This document shows, piece after piece, positions 13,325-16,141 of a DNA stretch of 16,141 nucleotides. The notes under the pieces are model-generated. The model did no database searches and was not told the DNA's origin. It worked only from the letters and a program-made list of their open reading frames with translations. The DNA comes from a bacterium (lineage in GTDB: Bacteria; Patescibacteriota; Saccharimonadia; Saccharimonadales; Saccharimonadaceae): positions 1-16,141 of the forward strand of contig JAUIDL010000009.1 in the NCBI GenBank assembly GCA_030428585.1. Direction: 5' to 3'. The position numbers and the translations under genes were made by a program. The stretch's first letter is position 1. Every line of letters starts with the position of its first letter.

Positions 13325-14630
13325 GTTGCTCGTCTTCGAGCGCCTGCAGAGCGGCGCGAGCTACTTCAGCTTCATTCCACGGATACTCGCCATCGGCACG
13401 CTCGATGGTTTTTTCGTGGCCTTTTCCTAAGAGAACAACGACGTCATCGGCTGATTTTGCCTGTGCCATGGCAAAGCCAATCGCTTCTTCTCGACTACCA
13501 ATCAAATACAAGTCTTTATCTTCGGTCTTGCCACTCGCTTTCGCACCTTCGGCAATCTGTGCCAAAATAGCTTGGCCGTCTTCATCTCGGTCGTCTTCTT
13601 CGGTTGCCACAACAATGTCAGCGTATTTCGCAGCTATTTTTCCTTGTTCGGCGCGCTTTGCCTCGTCACGACGTCCCGCTGATCCAAACACAGCAATCAA
13701 TTTTCCTTTTGTGATAGGGCGGACACTTTCAAATAGATTCGTAAATGCATCGGGCGTACTGGCGAAATCAACAATTACCTTGAACTTCTGGCCCTCGTCG
13801 ATGACATTCATACGACCTTCGACAGCCGTCAGAGCGGCGATACCTTTTTCGATCTCGGCTTTCGAGAGTCCTAGTTGTCGCCCGACCGCAAGTGCAGCGA
13901 GACTGTTATAAACGTTGAATTTCCCTGGAATCGCAACGGAAATGTTATAAGTTTCGTCGGCAATGTTTGCGGTATAGGTCGATTTATCTGAGTCGAGTGT
14001 GATGTTGCTCGCCCGCAGTTCCCCAGCATCAATTCCATACTGGACGGTGTTTTTCGTTGTTTTCGCAAATGCTTCAGCGCTTGGATCATCGGCATTGACA
14101 ATACCAAGACGCATACCGCGCTTGTTGGCAATTTTAAACAGACGCCGTTTGGCTTCGCGGTAGCGATCGAATGTCCCGTGATAATCGAGGTGATCATTGG
14201 TCAGGTTGGTAAACACGGCGATTTCATAAGGGACACCCCATACACGATACTGTGCGAGTGAGTGGCTCGAGGTTTCGACGACCACCCATTCAACACCAGC
14301 TCGCGCAAAATCTCGCAATCGTCGTTGCAAGACACTCGATTGCGCCGTCGTGATGTGAACTTTTGTTGAGGTGATGTCATCGCCGATGCCATAGGCGACG
14401 GTCGTCATCAACCCGGCTTTAATACCAGATTCATGGAGCACACGATGGATCATAAACGAAGTTGTCGTCTTGCCATTCGTGCCGGTGACACCAATAACTC
14501 GGACCTTGCGACCAGGAAAGCCATAAATCGTTGCCATTAAGATAGATTCTAGGAGGTGTCCAATTGGTTCGATTTTCTTAAAAAGACCCTTTGGAATAAT
14601 TTTCTTAACAATAGTACGTACAGAAGCCAT
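13305..14630 (-). CDS. murE: MurE-like Mur ligase without the N-terminal UDP-binding domain
   Basis: A 441-residue Mur ligase related to UDP-MurNAc-dipeptide:amino acid ligase (MurE), which adds the third stem amino acid in the cytosol. Features: P-loop GTNGKTTT (50-57), HITTAQSSVLQRRL (92-105), ETSSHSLAQYRVWGV (119-133), TNLTNDHLDYHGTFDRYREAK (141-161), GRMNVID (272-278) and GKGHEKT (402-408). Only about 40 residues precede the P-loop, so the usual domain 1 (about 90-100 residues) is mostly missing. The specificity loop, DNPR in diaminopimelate enzymes, reads TEEDDRDEDG (343-352), and DYAHTPDA reads DFASTPDA (288-295), so the added amino acid cannot be predicted. The ATG at 14630 lies 6 bases after TATAAT and within the last 82 bases of the upstream hydrolase gene. 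Confidence 0.9.
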   Translation of the reverse strand: MASVRTIVKKIIPKGLFKKIEPIGHLLESILMATIYGFPGRKVRVIGVTGTNGKTTTSFMIHRVLHESGIKAGLMTTVAYGIGDDITSTKVHITTAQSSVLQRRLRDFARAGVEWVVVETSSHSLAQYRVWGVPYEIAVFTNLTNDHLDYHGTFDRYREAKRRLFKIANKRGMRLGIVNADDPSAEAFAKTTKNTVQYGIDAGELRASNITLDSDKSTYTANIADETYNISVAIPGKFNVYNSLAALAVGRQLGLSKAEIEKGIAALTAVEGRMNVIDEGQKFKVIVDFASTPDAFTNLFESVRPITKGKLIAVFGSAGRRDEAKRAEQGKIAAKYADIVVATEEDDRDEDGQAILAQIAEGAKASGKTEDKDLYLIGSREEAIGFAMAQAKSADDVVVLLGKGHEKTIERADGEYPWNEAEVARAALQALEDEQPSSKKG

Positions 14631-16141
14631 ACCAGTATTATACCTGCCAAGACAAAAACTATGATGAGGCTTTTGTTGATTTTATGTTCAGCGTCCACCA
14701 ACGTTCGGGCTGACCGTACAGAACTGCTCGGCACTAGCGGTTCTGTTGATGAAGAAAAGGCGATTTCACTCTGATTATTCGTTGTACTTAGAACATCGAA
14801 TTTTTCAGATAGCTTGCCTCCCTCTTTTGAAATCGGAGCTGGTTCGCTCGTCACAAGCTCGTCGGGACTCGCCACAAGAACGGTTTGGTACACCTCAATC
14901 TGCTCGCCTGAACGCGATACACCCGTCAACATAACAGAGTGGAATCCCGGCTGTATGTCATCGGGTAGCGTTAGCGTCTGCTCGACCCGCCCGGATTCGT
15001 CAGCGATAAATACACCGAGATCGTGTTCTTCTGAATAAACTTCCACACGCACTGAGCTGGCTTCATCAAACATCAATTCTGGTGTAAGAATCTCCAATGT
15101 GCCATTTTCTATCGTAGTATTTTCCACAATGTCCATCGAAATCAGTCGTGATGATGACACGTCCCCATGCCAATACTGAGACCGTTCTGGCAGTTGAGCA
15201 TTTTCAATTGGTGTGGGTAGTGCGGTAAATACACCCGCCCGAAGTTTATGAGCAGCTAACTGATGCCCATACGGGGTTGGATGAAAAGATTCGGTTCCAA
15301 TCACCTTCCAACTTTCGAGCATCGGAATCGGTGCAATATCATCACCCAGTCGTATCATTTGAAATGCTTTGGGATTACTTGCGCCACATAAACCATTGTG
15401 TCCGTACACAGACTCGATATCACCGTACGAAACGCCGGTCCGCTGGGCAGCGTATCGGAGCACTTGATTAAGCCGCTGGATAATCTCGACCAACAACCGT
15501 CGTTCTTGAGCATTTAGTAACGTATTGGTCACGATATCGCATTCACCGCCTGGGTCAATTGGGACAGGATACCCGACAATCGCTACCTGTGTAGTTGGCG
15601 ATGCCTCTGTAATCTGCGTCACCATGTCGATCAGACGCGGCGCTAACGCATCGATCTCATCAGCAATCTGCGGCAATCGCACTGGATCAACCCAATGACA
15701 CGTCGTTGGCATCATGCAGGCAATAACTTTTTGAATGATTCCCGCATCATTGCCACCAATACCAATCGTCACGTGACTCGGCTGTAACGACTGTACGAAC
15801 TCTTTCTGAGGAATGCGCCCCGGTATCCCCAACTGACGCGCCTCTTCTCGTAATTGTGGCTGATTCATCCTATCAGCCAGCCGATCTTTCTGCCCTGTAT
15901 AACCAACGGGACTGGCGGTGATATCAATCATTCGAGCACCCGAGCAGGCGACATTTAGCGATGGAATACCAAATGAATTCGCAAGGAGCAACGGATATGA
16001 CCGTTGGCTGACGTGACACTTCTCATCTGACGTATTCGTATACGGCAGATAAAATTCGTCGCTACTCTCACCTTCTCCACTACTAAACGAATCGCCCATC
16101 CCTAGTAAAAACGGTTCCTGAGTGACAATCGACTGTGATGA
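14549..16141 (-). CDS. Membrane-anchored SGNH/GDSL-family hydrolase, N-terminus beyond window
   Basis: The last 530 residues of a secreted-type SGNH hydrolase. Block I is LLGMGDSFSSGEG, with the nucleophile Ser at the window edge; the ATG in this motif (16099) is not the start because the frame stays open to 16141 and the motif needs the preceding strand. Block II is SLNVACSGA, block III IGIGGNDAG and block V ESFHPTPYGH with the catalytic His. Cysteine spacing suggests disulfides. After the catalytic domain (ending near residue 310 of the visible part) comes a beta-rich, Ig-like segment, a Ser/Thr/Pro/Glu linker, one membrane segment (SLIIVFVLAGIILVWLLYVLL) and a basic tail (RKLFQRVFLRK). This layout means an outside catalytic domain tethered to the membrane. 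Substrate unknown: lipid, acetylated glycan or peptidoglycan esters are possible. It overlaps murE by 82 bases. Confidence 0.9.
   Translation of the reverse strand, partial: SSQSIVTQEPFLLGMGDSFSSGEGESSDEFYLPYTNTSDEKCHVSQRSYPLLLANSFGIPSLNVACSGARMIDITASPVGYTGQKDRLADRMNQPQLREEARQLGIPGRIPQKEFVQSLQPSHVTIGIGGNDAGIIQKVIACMMPTTCHWVDPVRLPQIADEIDALAPRLIDMVTQITEASPTTQVAIVGYPVPIDPGGECDIVTNTLLNAQERRLLVEIIQRLNQVLRYAAQRTGVSYGDIESVYGHNGLCGASNPKAFQMIRLGDDIAPIPMLESWKVIGTESFHPTPYGHQLAAHKLRAGVFTALPTPIENAQLPERSQYWHGDVSSSRLISMDIVENTTIENGTLEILTPELMFDEASSVRVEVYSEEHDLGVFIADESGRVEQTLTLPDDIQPGFHSVMLTGVSRSGEQIEVYQTVLVASPDELVTSEPAPISKEGGKLSEKFDVLSTTNNQSEIAFSSSTEPLVPSSSVRSARTLVDAEHKINKSLIIVFVLAGIILVWLLYVLLLRKLFQRVFLRKSNQLDTS
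14637..14642 (-). promoter_or_regulatory. Consensus -10 of murE inside the hydrolase gene
   Basis: The minus strand reads a perfect TATAAT followed by ACTGGT and then the murE ATG. This predicts a leaderless murE mRNA started within the 3' coding end of the SGNH hydrolase gene. I see no strong -35. Confidence 0.55.

Noticed and set aside
1..16141. UGA recoded as a sense codon
   Set aside because: All genes are full length by motif under the standard code with no in-frame UGA, so only avoidance of UGA as a stop is supported.
1..16141. CRISPR array, transposase or phage genes
   Set aside because: No regularly spaced repeats, no terminal inverted repeats with a transposase, and no phage proteins were seen; all identified genes are housekeeping or envelope genes.

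Overview
The window reads as chromosomal DNA of a small-genome bacterium of the Candidate Phyla Radiation, most likely Candidatus Saccharibacteria (TM7) or a close relative. The reasons are tightly packed genes, a MurE-type ligase without its usual N-terminal domain, a shortened glucose-6-phosphate dehydrogenase and a FemX-like bridge enzyme. This placement is inferred from family resemblance, not from a marker-gene tree. The standard code fits every gene, yet all 13 visible stop codons are UAA or UAG.

The left third (1-6338, minus strand) looks like one nucleotide/redox operon. In transcription order it holds nrdA (ribonucleotide reductase large subunit), a 58-residue peptide ending in Cys-x-x-Cys, nrdB (small subunit), zwf (glucose-6-phosphate dehydrogenase) and pyrG (CTP synthase, cut by the window start). 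NrdA has no cysteine after residue 495, so the C-terminal redox pair that normally re-reduces the active site is missing. The small gene between nrdA and nrdB ends in exactly that kind of motif. NrdB carries Phe in place of the radical Tyr and Glu in place of the first Asp ligand, the signature of class Ic (Chlamydia-type) R2 proteins. The operon logic would be NADPH from Zwf, reduction of the peptide, reduction of NrdA, with PyrG supplying CTP. The 356-base region before nrdA has a good promoter, a repeated 9-mer operator candidate and an NrdR-like box.

The middle (6695-9683, plus strand) holds a cyclase-family metal hydrolase, a structured noncoding stretch of stacked hairpins, tRNA-Ser(GGA) on the minus strand, and a MacB/LolCDE-like ABC ATPase plus permease pair. 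A bifunctional phosphoglucose/phosphomannose isomerase follows on the minus strand, its stop codon abutting the permease stop.

The right third (10806-16141) has a plus-strand run: an acidic Pro-rich hypothetical protein, a FemAB/FemX-like aminoacyltransferase and a DDAH/amidinotransferase-fold protein. These meet a minus-strand pair: a MurE-like ligase that overlaps the end of a membrane-anchored SGNH hydrolase running off the window. The theme here is cell wall and envelope. Several genes (cyclase, ABC ATPase, FemX, MurE) have a -10 hexamer 6-10 bases before the ATG and little or no Shine-Dalgarno sequence, which points to leaderless mRNAs. Genes inside operons have clear ribosome binding sites.
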